A stretch of DNA of 64,000 nt from Nitrosarchaeum sp. (GTDB taxonomy: Archaea; Thermoproteota; Nitrososphaeria; Nitrososphaerales; Nitrosopumilaceae). The position numbers and the translations under genes are program-made. The notes under the pieces are model-generated. The model did not search any database. It had not been told where the DNA came from and was given only the letters and a program-made list of their open reading frames with translations. Positions 1 to 8,628 of the stretch are shown here, piece after piece; position 1 is the stretch's first letter; each line of letters begins with the position of its first letter. Location of the stretch: the NCBI GenBank assembly GCA_018334095.1, contig JAGXTE010000059.1, forward strand, positions 1 to 64,000, written 5' to 3'.

Positions 1-203
1 TTTTTCTTTGAGGCCTTTTTTGCTGGAGCTTTGGACTTTTTCTTTGAGGCCTTTTTTGCTGGAGCTTTGGACTTTTTCTTTGAGGCCTTTTTTGCTGGAG
101 CTTTGGACTTTTTCTTTGAGGCCTTTTTTGCTGGAGCTTTGGACTTTTTCTTTGAGGCCTTTTTTGCTGGAGCTTTGGACTTTTTCTTTGAGGCCTTTTT
201 TGC
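1..203. repeat. 36-bp perfect tandem repeat, about 5.6 copies
   Basis: Identical 36-bp units begin at 1, 37, 73, 109 and 145, with a partial unit at 181-203. The array may continue beyond the left edge. The length is a multiple of three, so each unit adds 12 residues (SKAPAKKASKKK on the minus strand) without breaking the frame. No base differs between copies, including third codon positions, which suggests recent expansion by slippage or unequal crossing over. Confidence 0.97.
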
Positions 204-944
204 AGCTTTTAGCTTTGATAATTTTCGTTTTTTAGCCAATATTGCTTGAAGAGTGGAAGATGCTTTTTCCAATGCTTTTGCAGCCGCTTCTTCTGCTCTA
301 GTTTTTTTCTCTAAATCCTTGGCAAGTTTTTCAGCAGCCTTTCTACTAGCGCTCATTGTTTCTTTCAATGAGGGCTTGGATTTGGCCTGTTTTTGGATTT
401 TTGTGCTTATTTTTGATTTAACATCATTGATTTGAGCAACTTCATCAGTGATCTTTTTGGCCATTTTTTCCCTGATTTTTATCTCAGATTCTAGTTCCTG
501 AATATGATCCTGAATTGTATTAATTCTAAATCTTGCATTTTGTTCCTCTTCTGGGTTTTTAGCAAATTCTAGCTCTTGTTCAAAATTAGTTAAAGATTCT
601 TTTTCAGTGGTTAAACGCTCGTTTGCAGACGCAATTAATCTTTCAATACTTTCTAATTGAGATGTTTTTTGATTAAGTACTCCAGACACATCAGTTACAT
701 CTTCCTTTTCGGATTCAATTTTTCTATCAATAGAGTGTAAACCAGAGGATGATCTTCTTTCAAGTGATCGCAACTGTTGGAGTTGTCTTTCAGACTTTTT
801 TCTTAAATTAGTTGCTTGTTGTTTCTTTTGTCTTAGTTTAAGTACTAATTTTTCTAGGGATGCCAATATTTGATTCAAGACAAATCCGTCGGTTAAGTTG
901 TGAATATAATCATGATTTGACTTACCAGTTAAGAAAATTAACAT
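1..944 (-). CDS. Coiled-coil protein with lysine-rich repeat tail (3' end outside window)
   Basis: The frame is open from ATG at 944 down to the window edge (about 314 codons seen). Residues ~20-240 are rich in E, K, Q, L and look like long coiled coils. The tail begins LAKKRKLSKLKAAKKASKKK and then repeats the 12-residue unit SKAPAKKASKKK with no change. Such tails resemble histone H1 or AlgP-type nucleic-acid-binding tails, so DNA or RNA binding is a reasonable inference, not a demonstrated role. A TTTTTAAA-like box about 24 nt upstream (961-975) fits a leaderless transcript, divergent from the gene at 1006. The C-terminus is not visible. Confidence 0.8.
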   Translation of the reverse strand, partial: MLIFLTGKSNHDYIHNLTDGFVLNQILASLEKLVLKLRQKKQQATNLRKKSERQLQQLRSLERRSSSGLHSIDRKIESEKEDVTDVSGVLNQKTSQLESIERLIASANERLTTEKESLTNFEQELEFAKNPEEEQNARFRINTIQDHIQELESEIKIREKMAKKITDEVAQINDVKSKISTKIQKQAKSKPSLKETMSASRKAAEKLAKDLEKKTRAEEAAAKALEKASSTLQAILAKKRKLSKLKAAKKASKKKSKAPAKKASKKKSKAPAKKASKKKSKAPAKKASKKKSKAPAKKASKKKSKAPAKKASKK

Positions 945-1005
945 ACTTTGATCGCAAAAACAGCTTTTTAAAAAAATATTAGTACAGAGAATTATAAAAA
1001 AAGGA

Positions 1006-1317
1006 ATGGATTTTCATCCAAAAGATTTGCCGATAGCTAAGACATATGATCTCAAAGATGTCAAAGATGCATCAGATGCTGTTGATGACATGGTAAAAAT
1101 TGGGTTCAGTAATCAAAAAGAAGGTTTCAAAGTTCTAATGCCAAAAGAGTCAAAACTTGCAAAAAGAATTGGATATACGGTAACAACAGGTGTAACACAT
1201 GGTCTTAGACAAAAAAATGAAATCAGAGATATAAAATATTGGACATATCATCACGACAAGGATCATTATGCAATAGTCTTGATTAGCAATAAAATATTAA
1301 CAGAGTTAGGTTTTTGA
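1006..1317 (+). CDS. Hypothetical protein, 103 aa
   Basis: I recognise no family. The protein is soluble, basic and without signal peptide or membrane segment. It has an aromatic/histidine-rich stretch near residues 77-88 (KYWTYHHDKDHY). The ATG at 1006 lies about 29 nt after an AT-rich TATA-like sequence (973-981), so translation probably begins at or near the mRNA 5' end. Its last 12 bases overlap the 3' end of the convergent PAP2 gene. It is divergent from the lysine-rich repeat gene, and the two promoters share the same A/T run. Confidence 0.7.
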   Translation: MDFHPKDLPIAKTYDLKDVKDASDAVDDMVKIGFSNQKEGFKVLMPKESKLAKRIGYTVTTGVTHGLRQKNEIRDIKYWTYHHDKDHYAIVLISNKILTELGF

Positions 1318-1974
1318 TTTTTCAAATATTTTGTATAATTTTGTTCTTTTAGCCATCACACCGGCTAGCATTATACCAAGAACGGTACCTCCAATCACAT
1401 CCATTGGGAAATGCTGAAGAACGTACACCCTGCTTATTGATACCAACAATGGGTAAAGTAGTAACAAGTAACATCCCCTAGGAAATCGCTCAGATAAGGC
1501 AAATCCTAGCACTATTCCAAATATTATCGCCCTAGCCGCATGCCCAGAGGGATAAGAAGCGTTGTATCCACCTTCACAAAACAAAGCAAACGTATCATGA
1601 CTTATTTCAACTGGAAATGGGGTACCAACATATTCAAAATCAGGTCTATCTCTATCCATTCCACATTTTATGTATCCAGTAAGTAGGGTTGATAGAACAA
1701 TTAAAATCATCAAGGTAATCCCAACTCTTCTAGTCTTTTTTATCAAAAGCATCAATATGCCAAAACCCAGCATCCAAAGAGTATCACCGCTTTCGGTAAT
1801 GATTTGCATTGTAATGTCTAATGCGGGATTATCATCATTATTTGCAACAAATGAAATTACAGATTGATCAAAGCTTTCTGTAATTTGAAAATATACCAAC
1901 ATAGACAAAATTACAAATAAAAATACAAGCAGTACAAATGATCTAGACCTTATATCAAAAATCCAATTTTGCAA
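1306..1974 (-). CDS. PAP2-family membrane phosphatase
   Basis: All three signature blocks of the type 2 phosphatidic acid phosphatase superfamily are present in the right order: K103-x6-R110-P111, the PSGH block with H145, and S181-R182-x5-H188-x3-D192. These form the vanadate-type active site, where the histidines act as nucleophile and general acid. About six hydrophobic segments place it in the cytoplasmic membrane. The length (222 aa) is normal. The likely role is dephosphorylation of a lipid or polyprenyl phosphate or diphosphate; the substrate cannot be read from sequence. No operon partner is evident. Confidence 0.9.
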   Translation of the reverse strand: MQNWIFDIRSRSFVLLVFLFVILSMLVYFQITESFDQSVISFVANNDDNPALDITMQIITESGDTLWMLGFGILMLLIKKTRRVGITLMILIVLSTLLTGYIKCGMDRDRPDFEYVGTPFPVEISHDTFALFCEGGYNASYPSGHAARAIIFGIVLGFALSERFPRGCYLLLLYPLLVSISRVYVLQHFPMDVIGGTVLGIMLAGVMAKRTKLYKIFEKSKT

Positions 1975-2106
1975 TCAATTAAACCTCAAGTATGTTATTT
2001 TTAATTTTTCTCAAGTAGATAAGTATTGAAAATATTTTCAAAGGATATCAAACCATAACAAAAAAGATCGGCTAAAGAATTTAACCAAGGGGATAATAGA
2101 AGAGGC

Positions 2107-3318
2107 GTGAAGGTACTCACATTAGATGATTTTGACCTAAAAGGTAAAACCGTTTTTTTGCGAGTTGACATGAATTGCCCCATAGATCCGGATACAATGG
2201 AGATCTCTGGAACTAAACGTATTGAAGAAGCTATTGAGACCTTAAAATCTCTAGAAGAGGCAAAAGTTGTTGTTGCCTCTCATCAAGGGAGAGTTGGAAA
2301 CAAAGACTATACTGGGATGGATAATCACGCCAAAGTTCTTGAAAAATTAATGGGTAAGAAAATAAAATATGTAGAAGACGTCATTGGTATTGCTGCACAA
2401 AATGAAATAAAGAATTTGAAAAATGGAGAAATATTACTTTTAGATAATTTGCGTTTATGTGCTGAAGAAAATTACGAGTTCACACAACAAGAAGCTGCAA
2501 ATACAATTATGGTTAGCAGATTATCAAAGTTGTTTGATCTTTGTGTGTTGGATTCATTTCCTAGTGCACATAGATCACACCCATCCATAGTTGGATTTCC
2601 TTATGTTCTTCCAGCATGTGCAGGAAGAATTGTAGAAAGAGAGGTAAGAAACCTTGATGAGATAATGACAGTTGCAAAAGCACCACATGTGATAGTATTA
2701 GGAGGTTCCAAAGTTCCTGACAGATTAGAGGCAATAAAATTACTGATTCAAAACGGTCGCGCAGACCATGTATTGTTAACAGGATTAATTGGAAATGTAT
2801 TCATGCGTGCACAGGGAAGAATTCGTTACCCATTGGGGATAAAAAGAGAAGATGAGGTAGTATCAAAAGCCCACGCACTTATTGGTGAGTATCCAGATGT
2901 GTTTTCTACTCCAGTAGACATTGCAATTGACAAAGACGGGGATAGAGTGGAGATGGATGTAAGAGAACTGGAGGTTGGAGACAAAATTTATGATTTAGGA
3001 CCTAAAACCGTAGAACATTATTCAAAATTAATTGCGGGTGCAGGAACTGTTTTCATAAGTGGACCTGCAGGATTCTTTGAGAAAGAAAACTTTAGCTTTG
3101 GAACAAAGGGATTGCTCACATCAGTAGCAAATTCCATGGCAACCACGATAGTTAGCGGGGGTCATTTGACATCCGCATTAAAAAAATACGGACTGGCAGA
3201 GCAAATAGATCATATCAGTACTGCAGGAGGAGCACTTGTTCTTTATCTGACAGGAGAAAGGCTGCCAATGATAAAAGCGCTAGAAGAAGCAGCTACAAAA
3301 TACAGATCAAATAGTTGA
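2107..3318 (+). CDS. pgk: Phosphoglycerate kinase
   Basis: It interconverts 1,3-bisphosphoglycerate plus ADP and 3-phosphoglycerate plus ATP. In an autotrophic thaumarchaeon it should run mainly in the gluconeogenic direction. The family blocks are visible: RVDMNCP near the N-terminus, SHQGR, DNLRLCAEEN, GGSKVPDR in the hinge region, and the C-terminal STAGGALVLYLTGERLP loop that binds nucleotide phosphate. Length (403 aa) fits archaeal PGKs. The start is GTG, with a weak TATA-like TTTAA about 26 nt upstream. The 3' end overlaps the convergent Zn-ribbon gene by 12 nt. Confidence 0.97.
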   Translation: MKVLTLDDFDLKGKTVFLRVDMNCPIDPDTMEISGTKRIEEAIETLKSLEEAKVVVASHQGRVGNKDYTGMDNHAKVLEKLMGKKIKYVEDVIGIAAQNEIKNLKNGEILLLDNLRLCAEENYEFTQQEAANTIMVSRLSKLFDLCVLDSFPSAHRSHPSIVGFPYVLPACAGRIVEREVRNLDEIMTVAKAPHVIVLGGSKVPDRLEAIKLLIQNGRADHVLLTGLIGNVFMRAQGRIRYPLGIKREDEVVSKAHALIGEYPDVFSTPVDIAIDKDGDRVEMDVRELEVGDKIYDLGPKTVEHYSKLIAGAGTVFISGPAGFFEKENFSFGTKGLLTSVANSMATTIVSGGHLTSALKKYGLAEQIDHISTAGGALVLYLTGERLPMIKALEEAATKYRSNS

Positions 3319-3654
3319 ATTGCATAAAGGATTAGGGCAAATTGGTTTTTCGTTCATTCCAAGATACACATCTAAATTACATTTATTGCAGTGTTGTTTT
3401 TTCATAGGTTCAAACAGCTTCATCCATATCGTTGTAAAATTTTGTGCGATGTTTCTTGCAAGACCAGAATTACAAATATCCATAAAATATGATTCAATAT
3501 CATCTATAATCCAAGAAGGGTCAAGATCACCATTCTGTTTTATCTTTTCAAAAATTTCATCATTAGTAAATTTTTCATCAACATCATTATGGTTTTCAAA
3601 AATTATTTTTCTGATTTGAAGTTGAATAGGAGTTACTGGAACAAAGCTACCCAT
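3307..3654 (-). CDS. Winged-helix-like protein with C-terminal zinc ribbon, end of suf operon
   Basis: This 115-aa protein has a helical N-terminal part reminiscent of a winged helix (residues ~5-75), followed by C-N-K-C and C-P-N-P-L-C pairs that should form a zinc ribbon. I do not recognise a named family. Its ATG lies one base after the sufU stop codon (TGATATG), so it is probably translationally coupled to the Fe-S assembly operon. It may be a regulator or accessory factor for cluster assembly; that is inferred from position alone. Confidence 0.75.
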   Translation of the reverse strand: MGSFVPVTPIQLQIRKIIFENHNDVDEKFTNDEIFEKIKQNGDLDPSWIIDDIESYFMDICNSGLARNIAQNFTTIWMKLFEPMKKQHCNKCNLDVYLGMNEKPICPNPLCNSTI

Positions 3655-3655
3655 A

Positions 3656-4099
3656 TCAGTACAGGTTCGCTGCCTCTTCTTTTAACTTATCGACATCTTG
3701 GGAATCTTTCATATGAGTTCCAAGATAAGAGTAGAGAGCCGATTTCAAGACTTTAAGTGAAAGCAATGCGCATTTTATACGAACAGCTTGTAAGTGCTCC
3801 AATCCAAGCTCACTTAATACATCATGTTTAGTAATATTTCGAACTTCATCAATTCCTTTACCTTTTGTAATTTCTGTTAATACTGAAGAGCACGCCATAC
3901 AGATAGCACACCCCTTACCATGAAATTTTATATCAGATACCTTGTCATCGGTAATTTTCATATCAATATCAATACTATCACCACATAATGGATTAGAGTC
4001 ATGAAAAGTAACATCTGGGTTTTCTATCTTACCAAAATTGATGGGATTTCTTGAGTAATCAATTATCATCTCATGATAAATGTCTGCATTGCCGCTCAT
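3656..4099 (-). CDS. sufU: SufU/IscU-type Fe-S scaffold or sulfur-acceptor protein
   Basis: It accepts persulfide sulfur from the cysteine desulfurase for Fe-S cluster building. The three conserved cysteine regions of the SufU/IscU/NifU-N family are present: NPLCGDSID, GCAICMACSSVL and IKCALLSLKVL. At 147 aa it has the SufU size. It overlaps sufS by 4 nt (ATGA type), so both proteins should be made in a fixed ratio. SufU-type proteins may act as Zn-dependent sulfur carriers rather than true scaffolds; the sequence does not settle which applies. Confidence 0.92.
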   Translation of the reverse strand: MSGNADIYHEMIIDYSRNPINFGKIENPDVTFHDSNPLCGDSIDIDMKITDDKVSDIKFHGKGCAICMACSSVLTEITKGKGIDEVRNITKHDVLSELGLEHLQAVRIKCALLSLKVLKSALYSYLGTHMKDSQDVDKLKEEAANLY

Positions 4100-5340
4100 A
4101 ATTTGAATATCCTCGCAACTTTGGTTAATGCAGTAATTAAAGAATCAACTTCTTCTTTAGTATTGTAAATGTAAAAACTTGCTCGAGAGGTAGCTGCAAC
4201 ATTTAGTCTTTCCATTAATACTTGGGCGCAATGATGTCCTGAACGAACTGCGATACCTTCCTCATCTATGATTTGGGCCACATCATGAGGATGAACATCT
4301 GAAAAATTAAACGATATGACACCGCCTCTTTTTGAAATATCTTTTGTACCATAAATTGTAAGTCCCTTTACTTGAGATAGTTTCTCAATAGCATAAGTTG
4401 TCAACTCAATCTCATGTTCTCGTACATTTTCCATTCCAAGTTTTGTAAGATAATCAATTGCAGTGCCTAATCCAATAACATCAGCGATGTTTGGAGTACC
4501 AGCTTCAAATTTGTAAGGTAGATCGTTCCATGTGGTTTCGTATTTGTGAACTTCTCTTATCATGTCACCACCACCATGAAATGGATTCATAGTTTCCAAT
4601 ACAGATTTTCGTACCCATAAAACTCCAATTCCTGTAGGTCCTAGCATTTTATGACCAGAAAATGCAAAAAAATCACAGCCTAATTTCTCAATGTTTACTG
4701 GCATGTGAGGAACAGCTTGTGCTCCATCAACTAGAGTAAGGACTCCATGTTCTTTACATTTTGAGATTATTTTTTCGGCATCGGTAATTGTACCAAGAAC
4801 ATTAGACATTAAACTAAATGTTACAAGTTTGACTTTACCTGTTGCAAGATATTTGTCAAGATCATCTAAAATTAATTCCCCATTATCATCCATACCAATG
4901 TACACTAATTTTGCTCCTTTTTCCTGAGTCAAGAGTTGCCAAGGTACGATATTGCTATGATGCTCGTATTCAGTGGTAACTATGATGTCATCTTTTTGGA
5001 TATGATTTCGTCCCCATGCATATGCAACTAAATTAATTGCCTCAGTAGTTCCCCTAACAAAAATAATCTCTTCTCTATTTGGTATGTGAATAAAATTTGC
5101 AATCTTATCTCTAGTAGATTCATAAAGTTCGGTTGCTTCTTCTGCCAAAGCGTAAACTGCCCTGTGAATGTTTGCGTTATGATTTCTATAATAATCAGTA
5201 ATTGCATCAATTACCTGGTTTGGTTTTTGTGTTGTAGATGCATTATCTAGATAGACAAGTGTTTTGTTGTCTCTAACTATACGTTGTAAGATAGGAAAAT
5301 CTTTTCGTAAATTCTCAAAAGTAGTTTGTGCACTTTGCAT
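4096..5340 (-). CDS. sufS: Cysteine desulfurase SufS (class II, PLP-dependent)
   Basis: It converts cysteine to alanine, leaving a persulfide on an active-site cysteine. PLP-binding FSGHKMLGPTG carries the Schiff-base lysine, and the catalytic cysteine is in RSGHHCAQVL near the C-terminus, the context typical of SufS rather than IscS/NifS. The N-terminal YLDNASTTQKP block is also typical. Length (414 aa) is normal. It lies between the Rieske-type gene (2-nt gap) and sufU (4-nt overlap). Confidence 0.96.
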   Translation of the reverse strand: MQSAQTTFENLRKDFPILQRIVRDNKTLVYLDNASTTQKPNQVIDAITDYYRNHNANIHRAVYALAEEATELYESTRDKIANFIHIPNREEIIFVRGTTEAINLVAYAWGRNHIQKDDIIVTTEYEHHSNIVPWQLLTQEKGAKLVYIGMDDNGELILDDLDKYLATGKVKLVTFSLMSNVLGTITDAEKIISKCKEHGVLTLVDGAQAVPHMPVNIEKLGCDFFAFSGHKMLGPTGIGVLWVRKSVLETMNPFHGGGDMIREVHKYETTWNDLPYKFEAGTPNIADVIGLGTAIDYLTKLGMENVREHEIELTTYAIEKLSQVKGLTIYGTKDISKRGGVISFNFSDVHPHDVAQIIDEEGIAVRSGHHCAQVLMERLNVAATSRASFYIYNTKEEVDSLITALTKVARIFKL

Positions 5341-5342
5341 TT

Positions 5343-5660
5343 CTAAACCTCCACATAGATCTCGTTTTGATCTATTTTAACATTGTACGTGTTTAATGGT
5401 ATTTCAGCAGGAAGATTTTCAGGTTTACCATTTTGTAAATTAAAAACAGAGAGATGTAATGGACATCTCACACCTTCATCAGTGAGAAATCCTGTAGAAA
5501 GATCCGCATCTGCATGTGTACAGATTAGATCAGTTGCAAAAATTTTTCCTTTTTGATTTGCCAAAAGAATTTTTTTATCATCATGAATAAATCCAAAGAG
5601 CTGACCTGTCTTTACTTGGTCTAATTTACAAGCTTTAATCCACTGAGCCACGTTAATCAC
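5343..5660 (-). CDS. Rieske-type [2Fe-2S] ferredoxin in the suf operon
   Basis: A small (105 aa) soluble Rieske-fold protein. The cluster ligands appear as C-T-H and C-P-L-H, 18-19 residues apart, as in NirD/BphF-type ferredoxins. There is no membrane anchor, which argues against a bc1-type Rieske subunit. It overlaps sufD by 4 nt and ends 2 nt before sufS. An electron-transfer role during Fe-S assembly is a plausible inference; nothing in the sequence names the redox partner. Confidence 0.9.
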   Translation of the reverse strand: MINVAQWIKACKLDQVKTGQLFGFIHDDKKILLANQKGKIFATDLICTHADADLSTGFLTDEGVRCPLHLSVFNLQNGKPENLPAEIPLNTYNVKIDQNEIYVEV

Positions 5661-7054
5661 CGATACTTGTAGTGTTGCTCAATTTCAGAATCTTCGTTGT
5701 AACGTGTTTCCTCAATTTCAACAAACTTTGTGAGCTCTTCATCAGTGTTAATTGTTAATTCACGTGATTCCCATTTAGATTCAATCAGATATGCAATCCA
5801 TGCTCTAACTTGGTATGACATTTTTCGAGATAATGGCTCCAAGAATCCTTCAATAATCGTTCTTTCAGCCTCAGCTTCAGTCAAACATCTTGTTTTTAGG
5901 TAGAAAATCTGTTCCTCATCAATTTGGGCAACAGATGCAGAGTGTGTTGCTTTAACATCATTAGTAAAAATCTCCAATCCTGGAATTGCATCAGATTTTG
6001 CATCCTTATCAAGTAGAATAGAGCGTCCGGACAAAAATGAATTTGATTTTGTTGCTTTTTCTTTAATTCTAATCATTCCTTTGAAGAGTGATTTTGATTT
6101 GTTTCTTAAAATTGATTTTTCAACTACTCTAGCATCAGTAGATGGACTTTCATGATTTACGTTTGTTTGAATATCAAAAGATTGTTCATTGTTTCCAAAT
6201 ATCACCTCAGAGTCATTTGAGGATGCACCAGTTCCATTTAGAAAATATTCTATTTTGTATCTAGATAACATAGAACCAAACAAACCAGAATACCAGTTGA
6301 CTTTGGCATCTTGTCCCAAATCAGTTCTTCTTGTAGAAAAGTTTACAGTTGTTTGATCCATCATTTGCAATGTTGTAACATCGAGTTGTGCGTTTGCAGC
6401 AATGTTTGTGTTTAATAATTCAAGGTATGCTTGTTGTTTTTGTGCTTTAAAGGAATATAATTCTTGAATGATCACTGCCTTGCTGCTTTCATCTGCAAAG
6501 ATAACATTTCTTGCAATTGTAGAAATTCCATCATCAGATAAGCAAGACAAGATATGAATTGGTTTTTCAAGTATTAGATTACGTGGAATGTGGATAAATA
6601 TTCCAGAATTAAATGCAGCGTTGTTTAATGCAGTAAATTTATCTTCTTTTGAATTTGATGCCTCTAATGCTTTTTTTACTAGCTCAGAATTATTTTTTAT
6701 TGCATCATCAATTGAGGTAATTACCAATCCTTTTGATTTTAGTTCATCTGAGATGTGGATTTTGTACGTATTACTTCCTACTTGAATTATGCTAGTCTCT
6801 TTTTCTAATTCAGATAATCTTTTTTGAAGAAATGATGGCACGTTACTAGTTGTGGTTGCAGAAAATGAAACCTGTTGAGGATCCATTTTTTTTGCATCGG
6901 TATATTTGTTGTATAAAGGAGATGTCTCAATTGGCAATGCATCATAAATGGACAACGAACTTTGTCGGTATTGCTTTAACCAATCAGGTTCATTTCGTGA
7001 TGAAGAGATTTCTTCAACATGTCGAGAGTTAATTTGCGATAGTGTTTGAGACAT
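5657..7054 (-). CDS. sufD: Fe-S cluster assembly protein SufD
   Basis: SufD pairs with SufB in the SufBC2D scaffold. The C-terminal half carries the SufB/D beta-helix core, including the EIFTNDVKATHSASVAQ block and EEQIFYLKTRCLTEAEAE. Length (465 aa) is in the family range. The gene follows sufB after 27 nt and overlaps the Rieske gene by 4 nt. No SufC ATPase gene is next to it. Confidence 0.93.
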   Translation of the reverse strand: MSQTLSQINSRHVEEISSSRNEPDWLKQYRQSSLSIYDALPIETSPLYNKYTDAKKMDPQQVSFSATTTSNVPSFLQKRLSELEKETSIIQVGSNTYKIHISDELKSKGLVITSIDDAIKNNSELVKKALEASNSKEDKFTALNNAAFNSGIFIHIPRNLILEKPIHILSCLSDDGISTIARNVIFADESSKAVIIQELYSFKAQKQQAYLELLNTNIAANAQLDVTTLQMMDQTTVNFSTRRTDLGQDAKVNWYSGLFGSMLSRYKIEYFLNGTGASSNDSEVIFGNNEQSFDIQTNVNHESPSTDARVVEKSILRNKSKSLFKGMIRIKEKATKSNSFLSGRSILLDKDAKSDAIPGLEIFTNDVKATHSASVAQIDEEQIFYLKTRCLTEAEAERTIIEGFLEPLSRKMSYQVRAWIAYLIESKWESRELTINTDEELTKFVEIEETRYNEDSEIEQHYKYR

Positions 7055-7081
7055 GATTAATCGAAATTAAAAGTGAGTGGT

Positions 7082-8482
7082 TTAACCCACAGAGTCGTCC
7101 ATCTCTAATTTGATAAGGCGATTTAATTCTACAGCATACTCCATTGGCAATTCTTTTGTAAATGGTTCCATGAATCCATTGACAATTAGAGACAATGCTT
7201 CTTCTTCAGTGAAACCCCTAGTCATCAGATAGAAAATTTGTTCATCCCCGATTTTTCCTACAGTTGCTTCATGGGTAATTGTTGCATCTTCTTGATTAAT
7301 TTCCATGTAAGGATAGGTATCAGTTTTTGATGTATCATCTAAGAGTAATGCATCACATCTTACAGTTGATTTTACATTAGTTGCACCCTTTGCAACATTG
7401 AGTAATCCTCTGTAAGTTGATCTTCCATCTAGTCTGCTGACAGACTTGGATGTAATTTTTGATGTTGTGTTTGGCGCAAGATGGACCATTTTGGCACCAG
7501 TGTCTTGGTGTTGTCCTTTTCCTGCAAAAGCAATGGACAGTGTTTCACCATATGCTCGCTCACCTAGTAAATAAATTCCAGGATATTTCATTGTGAGTTT
7601 ACTTCCAATGTTTCCATCAATCCATTCCACAGTAGCACCCTCATATGCATAAGCACGTTTTGTAACTAGATTATACACATCACTACTCCAGTTTTGGATT
7701 GTAGTGTAACGTAACTTTGCATCCTTGTGTGCCACTAGCTCTACTACTGCTGAATGTAATGATTCAGAAGAATAAACAGGGGCAGTACATCCTTCGATAT
7801 AGTGAACCTCAGATCCTTCATCAGCTATGATGAGTGTTCTCTCAAATTGTCCAATGTTTTCAGCGTTAATTCTGAAATATGCTTGTAGCGGCATGTCAAC
7901 TTTGACTCCTGGTGGAATATAGATAAACGAGCCACCACTCCATACTGCACTGTTTAGTGCTGCAAACTTGTTATCCTCTGGAGGAATAATTTTACCAAAA
8001 TACTTTTTGAAAATTTCAGGATATTGTTTTAGTGCAGAGTCAGTATCCAAAAACAAGACACCTTGTTTTGCCAAGTCTTCTCTTAAACTATGATAAACAA
8101 CTTCTGATTCGTATTGTGCACCGACACCTGCCAAGAATTTCTTTTCAGCTTCTGGAATTCCCAATTTATCAAAAGTAGCTTTTACTTCAGCTGGAACATC
8201 ATCCCAGTTCTTTTCTGTTTTCTCAGTTGCTTTTGCATAATAGTAAATATTTTGAAAATCAATAACACTAAGATCTCCACCCCAAGTTGGCATTGGTTTT
8301 TTCATAAAGATTTCAAAAGATCTTAATCTAAAATCAAGCATCCATTGTGGTTCATCTTTCATTTTGCTAATTGCAATAACAGTCTCTTTTGAGAGTCCTT
8401 TTTTACTGAGATGTACATACAAATCAGTAGAGTCTTTAAAATCATATTTTGTATAATCCATGTTTAGATTTTCTGTAGCCAT
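7082..8482 (-). CDS. sufB: Fe-S cluster assembly scaffold SufB
   Basis: SufB is the main scaffold on which the nascent Fe-S cluster forms. Typical blocks include [20 protein letters not shown], the [17 protein letters not shown] cysteine region, and the C-terminal [22 protein letters not shown] chose the ATG at 8482 ([11 protein letters not shown]) over the longer ATG at 8491, because the TATA box TTTATAATATA (8499-8510) is centred about 24 nt before 8482 and only 15 nt before 8491. It is the first gene of sufB-sufD-Rieske-sufS-sufU. Confidence 0.95.
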   Translation of the reverse strand: MATENLNMDYTKYDFKDSTDLYVHLSKKGLSKETVIAISKMKDEPQWMLDFRLRSFEIFMKKPMPTWGGDLSVIDFQNIYYYAKATEKTEKNWDDVPAEVKATFDKLGIPEAEKKFLAGVGAQYESEVVYHSLREDLAKQGVLFLDTDSALKQYPEIFKKYFGKIIPPEDNKFAALNSAVWSGGSFIYIPPGVKVDMPLQAYFRINAENIGQFERTLIIADEGSEVHYIEGCTAPVYSSESLHSAVVELVAHKDAKLRYTTIQNWSSDVYNLVTKRAYAYEGATVEWIDGNIGSKLTMKYPGIYLLGERAYGETLSIAFAGKGQHQDTGAKMVHLAPNTTSKITSKSVSRLDGRSTYRGLLNVAKGATNVKSTVRCDALLLDDTSKTDTYPYMEINQEDATITHEATVGKIGDEQIFYLMTRGFTEEEALSLIVNGFMEPFTKELPMEYAVELNRLIKLEMDDSVG

Positions 8483-8532
8483 GCATGTCATAACATCGTT
8501 ATATTATAAATACATGAGGAAAAATAGGCACA

Positions 8533-8564
8533 GCTAAATAGCTTGAGCTAAATCTCGGAGATTA
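8533..8564. promoter_or_regulatory. Direct and inverted repeats upstream of sufB (candidate operator)
   Basis: AGCTAAAT occurs twice as a direct repeat (8533-8540 and 8547-8554). The second copy runs into the perfect inverted repeat AATCTC-G-GAGATT (8552-8564). The block lies about 50-80 nt before the sufB start, upstream of its TATA box at 8503-8510. That is a position where archaeal activators or repressors bind. Regulation of suf through this site is inferred from location and symmetry only. Confidence 0.45.
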
Positions 8565-8628
8565 GATAATAAAAATACTGAGCCTTGAATTAATTTAAAA
8601 AAGAATTTACAATGAAAGATCAGGAAAA

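Noticed and set aside
1..203. CRISPR array
   Set aside because: The repeats are contiguous with no spacers and encode part of a protein.
8..249. Plus-strand open frames over the tandem repeat
   Set aside because: They are produced by the 36-bp repeat read on the wrong strand (F/L-rich); the minus-strand frame continues far upstream with a sensible coiled coil.
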